NCBI GenBank assembly: GCA_019054805.1
Contig: JAHQIY010000006.1
Coordinates: 5,332,001 to 5,396,000, forward strand
Reading direction: 5' to 3'
Origin: Brachionus manjavacas
Taxonomy: Eukaryota > Rotifera > Eurotatoria > Ploima > Brachionidae
Length of the DNA: 64,000 bases
The notes beneath the pieces are model-generated. The model did no database searches. It was not told the DNA's origin and was given only the letters and a program-made list of their open reading frames with translations. The position numbers and the translations under genes were made by a program. This document shows positions 9,125 through 22,500 of the stretch, in pieces. Each line of letters begins with the position of its first letter. Within the stretch, counting starts at the first letter, position 1.

Positions 9125-11641
9125 ATGACGACAGAAATAGGTTCAAGAAATTTTAAAGAAAATACCAGAAATGCGTACTGGCCCGGCCACGTTATTGCCG
9201 ATTCCTTGATGGAAGACAACGAAGAAGTCAAATTGGATCGAAAATTGGTCCAAAAAGATTCAAAAGAAGACAAAAATATGATCAAACTAAAACCAGGTGG
9301 GGCATTCAGTGCCATTATTAGTTCAATGTTACCACTTGACTGTATCAGCCAAAATGAGCAGTTTTCCTACGATCCGTTCGGCTTCAGAATCGAAAAAGAG
9401 CAGCCTGTCATGTACAATGACAATTTTATAGACATAAATTTATCTTCATCGCCAAGACCCAGGCCAGTTTTGGACAGCTTCATAGAAGACAGCAAGCACA
9501 AACTAAAATGGATCGCCTATTTGGAGTTCACACTAAACGGTGACATGGGCTCCGCGTTCTCATGGGATCAAGTGACCAACTTGGGCAGATCGGAAAAATT
9601 GCGCTCAATGATCCGCGGTCAAGGAATACCGCACTCATTAAGACCTTTTATTTGGATGCGTTTGTCTAGTGCATTGGAAAAAAAACAAAAATCCAAATTC
9701 AAATATGTGGATTTGTTCAAAAATAGTGAACAAGACCATTTCAATGCTTCGAAACAAATAGAAAAAGATTTGCTCAGGACTTTGCCAACTAATGCATGTT
9801 TTACCGCGGCAGACAGTGTGGGCATACCGCGGCTAAGACGTGTGTTGCAAACAATAGCTTGGCTTTATCCAAATATCGGATATTGCCAAGGTATGGGAAC
9901 CATTGTGGCTAGTTTGTTGTTATTTCTAGAAGAAGAGGACTCTTTTTGGCTCATGTGCTCAATTCTGGAAGACCTACTGCCAGCTTCATATTACTCGCAC
10001 TCTTTAATCGGAGTGCAAGCTGACATGAAGGTTTTGCGGCAACTAATAGCCACCTATCTGCCTGAACTAGATCTTCAATTTAAAAAGCACGACATAGAAT
10101 TATCTCTAATTTGTATAAATTGGTATTTAACCCTGTTTTCAAATGTGTTCGACATGAAAATTCTGCTGAGAATTTGGGACCTGTTTTTCTACGAAGGCTC
10201 CACTGCCTTGTTCCAAATTACTCTGGCGATGTTCAAAGCAAACGAATCCAAAATACTCAGCTCGGAAAGTTCCAGTCAAATATTCAGCATTTTGACCGAA
10301 ATGCCCGCCGAGATGGACAATGTAGACTCTCTGATGGAAACAATGATTCGAGTGGCTTCATCTGTGAACCAAAATGTCCTCGATTTATCTCGACGCAAAC
10401 ACCAGGCTTATCTGATGGCCCAAATTGGACAAATTGTTAACCCAGCCAATTGTCACAATTTTTCGCTCATCAAAGAACGAGCTCATTACCGCACCCATGA
10501 AAGCAATCACAACAATCTTTTCAAGCTAATCAAAAAGACATTTAGAACCGATTTTAACAATAACCATGCCGAGTCCAAGGATTTCAATAGGTCCACAAAC
10601 CATTCCAGTGTTCACAGTTTGAACAGCGAAAGTCTTTACATGGACGATGAGCTAAAAATGAAGAATGTTTTTCAGACCGAATTTTTGGTCAATTTGCGCG
10701 AAATCATACTCAAAATAGCGCACCATTTTCAGACCCAGGACCCGCAAAGGTATCTAAATTGCAATTTAAATGCTGACTATTCGGTTGAGTCGCACAGCCG
10801 TGACTACGAGCTCTATGCGCACACAACCAAGTCAAAACGAGTGAAGCGTGCCAAGGCTTTATTGGACTTTGAAAAGACTGATGATGACGAGCTGGGCTTC
10901 AAAAAAAATGACATCATTACGGTCTTGTCGACCAAAGATGACCATTGCTGGATAGGAGAAGTAAATGGAATCAAGGGATGGTTTCCAAGCAGGTTTGTGG
11001 CAATGATAGACGAAAGAAATGGAAAAATTTACTCTAGTGCTGGTGATGATTCAGTGAGTGAAAAAGTTGGCGATTTGGTCAGGGGCGAATTTTCGCTGGT
11101 TATCAAAGCTATTTTTGAGCATGGCTTGAAAAAGTGGTCGGTTCTGGGAGGCGCATCTCATCCGTGGACTTTTATTGAAGAAGCAGCCAGAAAAGTTGTC
11201 GAAAAAGACTTTGACAGTGTTTATTCGCGTTTGGTGCTGTGTCGGACATTTCGTTTGGACGAGGACGGAAAAGTTTTGACCCCAGACGAGCTGCTGTACA
11301 AATCAGTGCAGACAATTAACATGAGTCATGATCCGCGCCGAGTTGGCATGGATGTCAAGTTTAGATCTCTTTTGTGTGTTGGCTTAAATGAGCGAGTTTT
11401 GCATATATGGCTGGAGACTTTATGTTCATGTGTGGAAACAGTCGAAAAGTGGTATCATAGATGGTCGTTTCTTAGGAGTCCTGGTTGGGTGCAAATAAAA
11501 TGCGAACTTCGTATTCTTGCTCAATTTTCGTTTCTGCTAAGTCAAGATGTCGAGTTGCCAAATTTTGACCGAGATTCAGCCATTAATGAGTGCATTAAAG
11601 ATATGCTAGTCAAACATCATTTATTCAGCTGGGATATATAA
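9125..11641 (+). CDS. SGSM3: Small G protein signaling modulator 3 homologue (TBC-SH3-RUN)
   Basis: The 838-residue protein is a Rab GTPase-activating adaptor. The ATG at 9125 is used, since an upstream in-frame codon at 9119 is TTG. Domains in order: a TBC domain at about residues 162-375 (RGQGIPHSLRPFIW, the arginine-finger block QIEKDLLRTLP, the glutamine-finger motif NIGYCQGMG); an SH3 domain at about 570-630 (AKALLDFEKTDDDELGF, GWFPSRFV); and a RUN domain at about 650-815 (SHPWTFIEEAA, ending RSPGWVQIKCELRILAQF). Both catalytic fingers are present, so it should promote GTP hydrolysis on Rab proteins in endosomal traffic. Human SGSM3 has the same order and is about 750 residues. The gene has no intron, unlike most others here. 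AATAAA begins on the last base of the stop codon. Confidence 0.93.
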   Translation: MTTEIGSRNFKENTRNAYWPGHVIADSLMEDNEEVKLDRKLVQKDSKEDKNMIKLKPGGAFSAIISSMLPLDCISQNEQFSYDPFGFRIEKEQPVMYNDNFIDINLSSSPRPRPVLDSFIEDSKHKLKWIAYLEFTLNGDMGSAFSWDQVTNLGRSEKLRSMIRGQGIPHSLRPFIWMRLSSALEKKQKSKFKYVDLFKNSEQDHFNASKQIEKDLLRTLPTNACFTAADSVGIPRLRRVLQTIAWLYPNIGYCQGMGTIVASLLLFLEEEDSFWLMCSILEDLLPASYYSHSLIGVQADMKVLRQLIATYLPELDLQFKKHDIELSLICINWYLTLFSNVFDMKILLRIWDLFFYEGSTALFQITLAMFKANESKILSSESSSQIFSILTEMPAEMDNVDSLMETMIRVASSVNQNVLDLSRRKHQAYLMAQIGQIVNPANCHNFSLIKERAHYRTHESNHNNLFKLIKKTFRTDFNNNHAESKDFNRSTNHSSVHSLNSESLYMDDELKMKNVFQTEFLVNLREIILKIAHHFQTQDPQRYLNCNLNADYSVESHSRDYELYAHTTKSKRVKRAKALLDFEKTDDDELGFKKNDIITVLSTKDDHCWIGEVNGIKGWFPSRFVAMIDERNGKIYSSAGDDSVSEKVGDLVRGEFSLVIKAIFEHGLKKWSVLGGASHPWTFIEEAARKVVEKDFDSVYSRLVLCRTFRLDEDGKVLTPDELLYKSVQTINMSHDPRRVGMDVKFRSLLCVGLNERVLHIWLETLCSCVETVEKWYHRWSFLRSPGWVQIKCELRILAQFSFLLSQDVELPNFDRDSAINECIKDMLVKHHLFSWDI

Positions 11642-11866
11642 ATAAAATGGCGTTTTTTTTAGTATTTTTATGATCTTATCAATTAGGATATTATTTTTAG
11701 CTGGAATTAATTTTTTTTTGAAAATTATTTTGTATAGACTTCTTAAACCGCAATAAATTTATTTAAATCAGGATTTTTCGATAAATTTCATTTGAATCAA
11801 ACCAAAAAATTGACTTAAATTGTTGAGAAATTTTATTTTTTTTCAAATTTTAAAAAGGTCAGAGAA

Positions 11867-12067
11867 ATGCAAGGATTGACAATGAGCTTATTTTTAATAC
11901 TAATAATTCTTTTGTGTCCTTCTGTGTACTTCCAGCCAAATATTTTTCTAAAAATAAATAAATTTAATTTGACAAAGCTCAAGACGTCGAAAGCATTTTG
12001 GTTTAGCCCTGGTTTAGGAAATAGGGTAAATAAAAATACGAGAGAAATCTTTTATTTGTATTATTAG
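11867..12067 (+). CDS. Possible small secreted protein or first exon, unrecognised
   Basis: A 66-residue frame starts with a convincing signal peptide (MSLFLILIILLCPSVYFQ after a short MQGLT lead). The rest is short and basic (KAFWFSPGLGNR). A GTAAAT donor directly follows the NR codons (about 12025), so this may be only the first exon of a longer gene whose other exons I could not find in the following AT-rich DNA. I do not recognise a family. It could be a peptide precursor or chance. Confidence 0.3.
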   Translation: MQGLTMSLFLILIILLCPSVYFQPNIFLKINKFNLTKLKTSKAFWFSPGLGNRVNKNTREIFYLYY

Positions 12068-15000
12068 CACGTAATCAATTTAATTTTAATATTTTTTTAA
12101 TGTTATAATTATCTTTATTTTAAATTTCATTTGGGTTTAATTTATCAACTATTTCAAACAAATTAAGTTATCTTTATTTAACTCGTTAAAAAATGTAAAT
12201 GAAAAAAATTAAATTTCTCTTCATGAGCTCAAGAACATATTTGTAGTTTAAGAACCAATAATTATCTTCTTCGACTACGACGGATGTATTTGCGTCCTTT
12301 ATTTCAGAATATGATCTGAATTGCATAATTCTTTAAATTCTTTACACCAAAATAAATCAAAGGACATAATTTCTTCTTACTAAGAAAAGGACACTCATTG
12401 AAAAGGATGAGAAGAAAAGGAACTTATTTTTAGTTCTAAAAATGATTATTGATATGATTATTTTACCTAAACATTGAAATAGAAATTTTTTTTACGTGGG
12501 ACGAAAAAGATTTAGGAACAGAATTGTACTTGATTGAACCAGAAATGTGATGTTCTTTTTGAGAATTTTATATATTTAACGTAAAAGTCACCTGAAATTA
12601 AATTAGACTAATTAAATTTTTAAACGAAATATATGTAATTTTTTTATATGTCTTACCCACGCTTTATAATTTTTTTATTTATTTGATCAATAGGCAAAAA
12701 AAGGATCCATTCTGAGTACCTTGAGGTTGATTCTCAAATTAATTGAATAAATTCTTTCTATTGATTACTTTTCTTATTTTTCTTTAATAATTTCCTGTTT
12801 GAAAATTTAGATAAACGACTAAGAAAATGACAAAAAAAAATAAAATAAAATACGTAAATTTGAAAAAAATCGAGCAAAGTTTTTCCTAGATAATTACTTT
12901 AAAGATTGGTTTTAAAATTGAATTTTTCCTTTTTAGAAAAGAATATTTAAAAAATTCTAAAGATTTTAATTTTTTCTAAAAAATATTTGTGAATTAATTT
13001 TTTATTTTGAAAAAAATTTTATCAAATTAAAAAAAATTTTATCTTTTTTTTTTTATAATCAAAAAAAAATTGAATGAAGGCTGAAAAGAAGGTTTTTTCC
13101 GTTCTGAATCCCCTTGGCATGTGCCTAAATTTTATTTTTAAGATAAAATAAATAATATTTTGAAAAAATCAATTCCAAAAATTTCTATTAAAATAAGTTT
13201 TTAGATTAAATTTAGAGCATCCTTTTTTTTTAAATCAGTCTCAGTAAATTCTGATTTTATTTTAGACATTTTTGGAAATCATTTTCAAAACTTTTTTCCC
13301 AATTGCGGATAATTATTTAAAATTGTTATATTTTCTAAAAAATTAAAAAAAAATTGAAATAAAAAAAATAAGATCAATTATGGGTTTGTAATATTCAATA
13401 TTAAAAGAATGCTTATCATCAACAAAAAAAACAGCTAATTTCCTTCAAAGTATTAACTCATTTGTGTTTATAAAAATTATCACTTAAAATGAATATAATT
13501 ATTCAATTCTTAATAATTCCCAGATAGGCCAAAAATAAAATCTAACAAATGCTTTCGAGTAAAGGAAGCATTTTGTTAATAAAAGATTGGATTATTGAAG
13601 TGAATTCGTATTTTTTATATAATTTATGTAACTTTTTAAATATCAAGAATCAGGCCAAAATATTTCAATGCAGTTTTTGTTGTTTCATAAATAAACAAAA
13701 AATTATTAACAGAATAAACATTTTTTGTTTTCAAGATTAAGTACTATAGAAAGAAATTAAAAAAAATTGTCTTATTTTATTAAAGCAAATGATTTAAACA
13801 AAGTGGTATTGAATTTCAAGCGATATTTAATATGTTACATATTTTTAATCTTTTATTCGATAGAGAAAAACTTTAATAAAACTAAGAAAATAAAGATTGA
13901 GGTTTAAACCAAGAAATCTGAATTTTCAGGAAATTGAATTGTTGGACTCAGCACGAGCATAGGATTTAAATCGAAATTAAAAATGTCGATTTATCTCATT
14001 ACGAATTAATTCTTATATTAAGAGTCATTAATGAGGTTCTAATTGAATTCGACGTAAATTCTCTCATAATAAAGTCTGAATCAAAATTTGCTGCAATTTT
14101 TAGATATTCATTGGTAACGATATGAATTCTAATCATATCATACAATCCGTTTGATTTAGATTTGGTTCATTGTCAAAAGAATACCTATGAATACAATACT
14201 TAAAAATGAAAATTATAATCAGTTAATTATAAGAATACTAAAGTCACATCTGAGGGTATTTAGCTGATTAATTCAACGGAAATAAATCCTATAATGGAAT
14301 TAATGACGAAATTTAAATTAAAAGAAAAATAAAGATTCGCTTGCGTCTTTTTGGCTATTTCTAAAAATAAATAATCTTAATCATCAAAAATCTTCTTATC
14401 GAATATCTTCGAGAAGAATTTATACTTTTATAAATAAAGATTAGCATTAATAAAATTTTCCAAAAAATATTTAAATTCATTTATTGATTGATTTAGAAAT
14501 AAAATTCCAAAATTGCGGAAACCAATTTTGGCTTATATTTGTCACTTAAGATAATTTAAATTTTTCAAAATTAATTTTCAAAACATAAGTATTTTTTGGA
14601 ACCATTAAGATTTGTTAATAAGGATACAATTTGACAAATTAGATTATCTTTGTAAAAGCTAGATTTTTTCAAACTTATAATGAAATTTATTTTTAAGCAA
14701 AATAATTTAAGTTGATTCCAAAAGTTTAACTACGCTATTAATTTTTTAAAGATTCTAAATTTTAATTTTCGTAAAAACAATAAATATTAATTTAATAAGC
14801 AATTATTTTTAAGCTAAAATGTCGTTTAAATAAAATTTACGAGAAAATTGGTAAAATTCTAATCATTTGTGTAATCGACAGGCTCTAATTAAGCCAGCCT
14901 TCACAGAATCTCTTGAGATTTTTTTAAGTGAAAATAAAAAAATTTTTTTTAGAAACTAAGTCAATATTTGTTATAATGAATTAATGTGTTGTTTACAATT

Positions 15001-18000
15001 GGAAGGATTCCTAATTTGCTCTAAAATTAATTCAATCTCTTTTTTGGACATGTTTTTAATTTCATTTTAATTAACTCTATAAAAATTGTCTTCATTACAT
15101 TGTAAGTATTAATTAAAAATTTAATTTAATCTTTTCAGCTCAAACAATTAAATAAGCAGCTAACTTTTATTTTATTTACAAGTTCAACTGTAATTTAATA
15201 ATAAATATCAGAAAAAATTCCATTAAGGGGATAAGGGGAATTAGGCAAAAATATTCCAAAGTAAGAATCAAGTGTTAAAGTTAATCTCAAACACTCAATT
15301 TAAAAAATTAGTTTCAAACTAAATTTTTTAATTTAAATTCTGAAAACATGATTCAAATATACTCGTAGATGTTTACCAAAAAAAAGCTTAGAGTTGTTTT
15401 ATTTTTTATAATATCGAATGCTCAGGGAATTAGAAAACTTTTTGCTCTTATCGCTCAAAAATATTTTCTTTTGTGTATCGGTAAAAATATCATCGTTTTA
15501 TGATCATATTTATTTACTAAAATTAAATTTTTTCAAGATGATCTCAAGGAATTTAAGGCACATTAATACGATTAGAAAATCAAATTGATATGATGATTTG
15601 AATGCAACCGCATTAAGAAGAATGCTTTTAAGAGGGATTTTTCAATACCCTAAAAATATCTAACCAAATAAAAATTTAAAATTTTATCAAGTATTTAACA
15701 AATTTTATCATATTGATTTTACATAAGCGCTTAATTTAATATTGAAGTTATCAGCGAGGTTATTCGCCAGCATAAATTCTTATCCTTCTTAATTCTCTAT
15801 CAATCAATATAATTTAAATTGCAAATTGAATTTCTAAGTCAAACAATTTTTAACACATTTAAGTAAATTTTTATTGTAATAGAAATTTAAAACACTATTA
15901 GAGATAATGTAAAGTAAACAAATCTTGCATTACTAAGAGTTTTTCAAATTTTCTAAAAAAAATACGATTTAAAAAAGTTTATTTTGTAAAGCAAAAAACT
16001 TACGAGCTTTGATTCTCGTGTTCTCCATTTCGTTAAATTATTCAGCTGTGTCTGAAGAAGGCTTTTATTCAAATTTTCATTTAAATTGAAAAGTTCAGAA
16101 AGTATTGTAATTACATTTAGAAGAGAAAAAGGAAATAGAAAACATTCTAATCAATCAATAGATCTAGTATGTATGTAATCAGATCTAAGGTAAAATGTAG
16201 ATAGTAGACCTGCAGTAATAAACTAGATTTTAAAAAAAATTAAAAATTTCAAGTGTTTGAATAGAAGTTATGAGTCTTAAAGAAAAAAATTACCAAGGGA
16301 TTTTCATATGTTCTAAAAATTTTTTTTTTAAATATTTAACAAATTTGTTTTTCTAAATTAAATTACAACAGATAATTCGATTTATGAATTAAAGTCTATG
16401 ATCAATATTCATGCTAGAAAAATATTATTAAATGAAAGGTTTTTTAGTATTTTTTTATTACAAAATTTAAGGCAGAGATATATTTTAATGTTAGACAAAT
16501 ATTTTTTAATCACAAACAAGAATAACGGAAAATTCTTTATCAATAAAATTTAAATTAAATGAAGCATTTAATTTTTAGTAAAGAAAAAATTTTTCCGCAA
16601 TAACTTTATCAATTGTTCGTTTACTATTTTTTTTTTGGTCATTTTATTTTGATTCTAAATTTAAAGTTTAAAAATATATGAAATTGCAAGCTAAAAACAA
16701 TAAGAAAAAATAAGAATCTTTTTTTCTAATTTTGTATCTAGGGAACTTAATTTTTTTTTTAAAATGAGAATCGAAAAGATAGCTTGAAACTGTCCAGGAG
16801 TGTTTCTCAAAGATAATTTTTAAACAAGGATAGCTGAAAAAACGATTAAATTTTCAAATTTTTAAATTTCAAATAAGAGAATTTAATAAATTTTAACTTT
16901 TTAATTATATTTATTTATTTCAGGAAAAACCTCTTGAAATCTTAAAATTCTTTGAAAGAAAGTTAATTTGCTAGACAGTTGATTAATTCGTCTAATTTTT
17001 ATATTCTAATTCTTTCTTTAATAAATTTGATAACTAGACAATTCAGAAAATTTCTCAACTTAAAAATTAATCAAATGAAAAATCCAATAACCTAAATAAG
17101 TTTCTTATTATTATTCTATTTAAAAGCAATGAGAGATGATGGTTTTTAAATTGATTGAAATATTTTTTAGCGCTTTTCAACAAATTTATAAAAAAACTCA
17201 CAAGCTTGATTATCTTTGATTCAAAAGCTGACAGTTTGGTCATAATCAGAGCAATTTTCAAGGATTTTATTTTTTGAAGTTATTTAAAGATGCCTATGAA
17301 ATTTTCATCTTAATTCAATAAAATTATCATCTTGATATCTCAATTTTTATCGAAATTTGCTTGGTCATATTTATCAAAATAAGCTTCATTTAGTAGCTAA
17401 TAATAAAAGATCTATCATGCAATTTTTGATTTTAAGCAAGAGAGAGCTCCTTTTACATTACTGCTGTTTGTATTCGCATGCTAAAGAAACTCTGTCATAC
17501 AGGATATATTTATAAAGATAATTTTGTTAATTTTACTAGAGAAAATTACTTTCTTAAACGCCAAATTAAAAATCAAATTTGATGTTGATTACAGTCTCTA
17601 AGTACCTCAGATTTGTTCTCAGTAAGACCTTGATTAATTTTTTATTAATCTTTTAATATTAGATTTAATCTAGTGGTACGAATACAATTCAAAATTACTG
17701 ATAATTAGACAAATTTATTTTGAAATCAAGAATGAAATCACGTTTTTGAAATCCTGTTTATAAATTGCTAAGAAGAAGGTTTTTTGACACTCAATTTTTT
17801 GCTTAGATTTTAGAATTAAATTGCAAAAAATGCAAGATAACTTTTGGTAGAAAAGTCACATTGTAAAGACCAAAATTAGTTATCCAAGAAGATGAACACA
17901 AAAGTATTAATAAATTTCAAAGAATAATTCTCAAGTTAATCAAATATTTTAAAAAAAATTTCAGAAGACCTGTTCATTCATTTGAGTTTTTGAAAACTTA

Positions 18001-18740
18001 TTTGTGTGATTAAATCAAAAATTTAACTTTTCCAATTTAAAAAAATGAGCTAAATTTTAATTCTAATTCATTTTTGAATTGAATATAAAAATGGATAAAT
18101 ATTGATGTTTTTTTTTAAATAATCACAGACAAAAAGGCGCTGGTTTTAGAATTTTTTTTAAATTTATTTTAACAAGCATTAGATTGTAAAAGTTTATTTG
18201 AAGAGAATAATTTTATTATTAATTCATAAAATAACATGATTAATTTTTAATTTTAAATATTGTTTGCTTCTTTAGAGTTTATTTGTATAAACTTTTATTA
18301 ATTTACCTTATAAACTCACGCCAGATAGTATTTGATTAAAAATTTTAATTTCGCTTTAATCAATTGAGAGCCAGTCCCAATAGGATAATTTTAAAACTAC
18401 AAAAACAATTTTCTTACTTTGGTTCATTATTTTTTGAACTATTATGAAGCTTAATTTATCAGCTATTAAAAATTAAACTTCGTTTGATTAAACTAACTTT
18501 TACTTATTGAATTGTAAATTAATTTTTCCAACTAATTCAAGCCAAACAATTAATTTTTATGAAATTTATTAAAAAATTCTTATTAATGAGTATTTTGTTT
18601 AAGCTAATAGCTGAATCTAGCTCATTTTTAAATAAAACTGATTCCGAAAATAATTACATTTTTTTTGATTAGCTAGTCCTAATAAATTAAGTTTATTTAC
18701 TTCCTCTTATATTTCAAAGATAAATTAGAAATCATAATAG
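12068..18740. other. Long gene-free AT-rich stretch
   Basis: No coding region, RNA gene or intact repeat is supported. Short open frames (e.g. 13549-13740, 17067-17261) have A/T-driven composition and no recognisable motif. Confidence 0.6.
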
Positions 18741-19000
18741 TTTATTCTCTTATTTTTTCTTAGATAATTTTTTTCACTTTTTTTATTTTTTATTTAATTG
18801 CTTATAAAGATAAAGATAAGCTAACAAATTGAATGTCTATGCCCATCACTGCTATGTGGCAGTGAAGCATCCATTTCTTTAGAGCTTTGAATCGAATTTA
18901 CTTTATTTATAGTATCTTATTAACTTATTTTATTTAAAGCTAATTTTTTATTTTAACCTTAAGGAGCTTTTGCTTGATAAAAAAAAATAATAATAAAGCC
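18741..19000 (+). repeat. LINE-like 3' tail remnant
   Basis: The block ends in a TTAAGGAGCTTTTGCTTGAT-like word at about 18959-18980, followed by an A-rich ATA tail. A similar word (GAAGGAGCTTTAGCTCGGTA) is at about 50330, after a comparable T-rich lead-in. A small stem-loop (ACTGC...GCAGT) lies at about 18847-18864. Two dispersed copies with a tail point to a retrotransposon 3' end. Confidence 0.4.
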
Positions 19001-19528
19001 AAGTTAAATTTTAACAGTTAACTATTTTAATAATTTCGAAAGAAAAATTCTAGCAATAAATAATTTTTTAAAATAAATTTAATCAAAAATTGAATCTAAA
19101 AAGAATGTTTTTTTTTTAAATGGTTAAGCTATTCTTGCGAAATCTGAGGTTTAAAAAGTTTTTCCAAAGCCTGTGTTCGCTATCACAGCATTCGTTTAAT
19201 TAGCTCCCTTCGTTTGATTGATTAATTCTAATGGAACATCGAACGCTCGTTATTTGTGTAACATTTGCACAAGAGAAAAGCCGATTAGAAAAACTATTTG
19301 AAAAAAATTTCAAAAAATAAATTTCCAATTAGATAATAATTACAAAAGCATTTTAAGAATATAAATCAATTCAAATTTCTTCCAAGCGCTATCCAAATAA
19401 TAACATAATAGTAAAAAAATTGAATTTGATAATCAATTAAATCAAGAAAAATAGATAAAAAAATATTTTAAGGTTCAATTTCAAGCAGGCTCTTACTCAA
19501 TCATAAACAATAACATAAATAGAGAAAA

Positions 19529-22500
19529 ATGTCAGATAAAGAACGGTACAAAAACGATCAGAACGATGAAAACAATGATTCTTCATCAACAACAACAACA
19601 ACAGTTAACTCGAACCGAGCTCTATCTTCCATTCTTAACTCAGATACAAATCCCGAGCAAAAAGTTGCTCAAATTAAGCAAAAGAAAAAAGTTGCCTCTT
19701 GTACCAAGTCAAGCATGGATCACAACATAAGCCGGTTTGAAATACAGCATTTATCAGACGATCACGACTTTGACGATGAATTCAATGATGAGTATTATAA
19801 TGGACCCATGGTAAGACAAAGTGTACGCATTGATGACCTGGATGCCAGAGGCATAATCGAGTTCTTTGATGAGACTGAGTTGAAACCGACCTCTTCAGGC
19901 ATGTTCATGGATTTAGGCTCGCACAAAGTCGTGGAAAAATCAGTATTAAAAAGTGACTCCAGAGAAAGCAATGGCATGACCATTGACCATAAATTTAATA
20001 GACTTAGTTCTTTAAATGGGAAACAAAACCCAGCTAAACCAATTAGTCCCATAATGTTGTTGAGACGTGAGTCCATGAAGCGATCAAGTCAAAGGTCCAA
20101 AAGTTCAAAAGAGCCCAAGAGGATTAGTAGAGATGAGTCGTTGAGAATTCAACCGGAAAAATTCGACCAAGTTCTGATTGAGCGAGACCAGCCCGAGTCT
20201 GACAAAGAGCACAAAAAAGATTTAAAAAACAAAAAGCAACATTTTTTGTCCGCTGACCATCTGTATAATAAAAGATTGGTTAAGCAAAAAGAAAAGGAGC
20301 TTGAAGATGCACACCAGAAAAAAATAAAAAATTTGTCAAAACAGCAGATTCAAGAGCAACAGCATCAGCATCAGTATCCTCATCCGACTCAGCAGCAGCG
20401 TAATATGCAGCAACAGCATCTCACGCTTATGTTTACGCCCGAAAACGAAAGACACAATTTGTACACACGGTCTTTATCTTTATCAACCAATTTACAGACA
20501 CCCTCTGGATACATAATTGGTTTGTACTTTTTTTGAAATGAAAATAAAATTGTTTACCTCAAGTCAAAAATGTGTTTAAGTAATTAGTGGATTTTTTCCT
20601 AATCTAAAAAAAATCTAAACTAAAAAAAATAATCTGTAATCTAGAAGTAGATATTTTAAAATTTAAACCTTAATTTGGATCGAAAACAGAAAAGTCCTCG
20701 AGGTATTTTTGCTCTGAAATTTTGCTAAATACTTTAAAAAATATGATCTAGAATTTTTAAAAATTCAGAAAAATGGAAAAACCCAAAGCATCCAAAGACA
20801 AAGAGGAAATAAACCTAAATTTTTGAATTAAGTAAACTTTAAAACTAGATGAATGAGACATAATTCACAGATATTTAAAATTTTAAGAATATTTTGAAAA
20901 TTTTATCTATTTAACCAATTTTATTTTTAAAATTTTTCATCAATACAATTTAAACAAAATGAATGTCATGAGTTGAAGAGAAAAATGACCAAACACCATT
21001 ATTTCATGACAAAAAAAGTGGTCAATATTTGAAATAGCTAACCCTAGGCTATTTTTAATGCTGAGTCACTAAACATATTCATAGCTTCTTTAGGCAGATG
21101 GCTATATAGATGATAAAAACAGTCAAATTTTTTTAACTTTTTAACTCCTAGGAGTTTAACCCCAAAAGGGTTGCAGTATTTAATATTTAAACTTTTTTTA
21201 ATCCAGTTATAATATTTAAATTCTTTTAAGCTATTTTGAAAATTTATTTTATGGATCGAAAATGAAGCAATTTTGAGAAAAGATTCTAAAATTCCAAATT
21301 AATAGGATAAATGTCAAGCGTTAAAAAATGCATCCATTTCTATAAATTTATTTTGTTCAAATTATTGTTTAGAAAAAAACCTCTTAAGTCAATTTTAAAT
21401 ATTTTTTTTATCAGAATAAAATAATCTGACTAAATTATTTCCTTGAATCTTATTAAGATGTCTGCTAAGGATTGTATTCATAAAATACTATTATTTTTGC
21501 TACTTATTACTATTGATCAAATCTAGGAAATATTTTTATAATCCAAATCTTAATATAAGTTTTTTTATTTTTAATCATTTATTCTAAACTAAAAAAATTA
21601 TTTTTAATTTTAGATCCTAATGAAGAGTTTGATTTATGGGGCCGAATATTGATCATAATATCATATTTTTTTCTAGTTGTCTCTTTTCCGTTTTCACTGT
21701 GTACCTGCCTAAAAGTAAGCTAAAAGAGTCGGATTTTTTAGAAAATTATATTTTATTTGTTTCAGGTGGCTCAAGAATATGAAAGGTGGTTTTTTTTGAT
21801 TGAAAATTTTATTGAGCTTTTTTTTAAATTTAAAAGTGCCAACTAGAAATTTTGATAGAGATTTTTAGCAAAAAAAATCGATTTTTAGATAACTTTTACA
21901 CTGATCAAAATAAGATTGAATTAAATGCGTACTTGAAATTTAAGAATGGCACTCATTAACAAAAATTTATTAATTACTATCTTTTTTTTCTTTCTAGAGC
22001 TGTAATATTTCGCTTGGGTCGTATATTAAAAAGTGGCGAAAAAGGTCCTGGAATATTTTTTGTGTAACAAATTATTATTTTTAATTAAATTTAACATCTT
22101 CAAACTATTCAACTTGTTGATAAAACACTTTTAATTAAATCTGAGAAGATGTTAATTTCTAAAATTCTATTTCAATATTTTCTTTTAGTTTGCCATGCAT
22201 TGACACTTATACCAAAGTCGATTTGAGAACAGGTAAACTATTTATATCTATCTATTAAATTTTTATGGAAAATTTTTTTTAGTGACTTTTGACGTCCCAC
22301 CTCAGGAAGTAAATTAATATGATTAAAAAAAATTAAATAGTGTAAACTGGAATTTTAGATTTTGACAAGAGATTCAGTGACTGTCTCAGTCGATGCAGTG
22401 GTTTACTTCCGAATATTTAACGCGGTTATATCCGTCATAAATATAGAGGATGCACCCAAGTCTACAAAATTATTGGCAGCATCTACTCTGCGCAACATAC

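Noticed and set aside
13549..13740. 63-codon ORF in the long gene-free stretch
   Set aside because: Phe/Asn/Lys/Ile-rich as expected from AT-rich noise; no motif.
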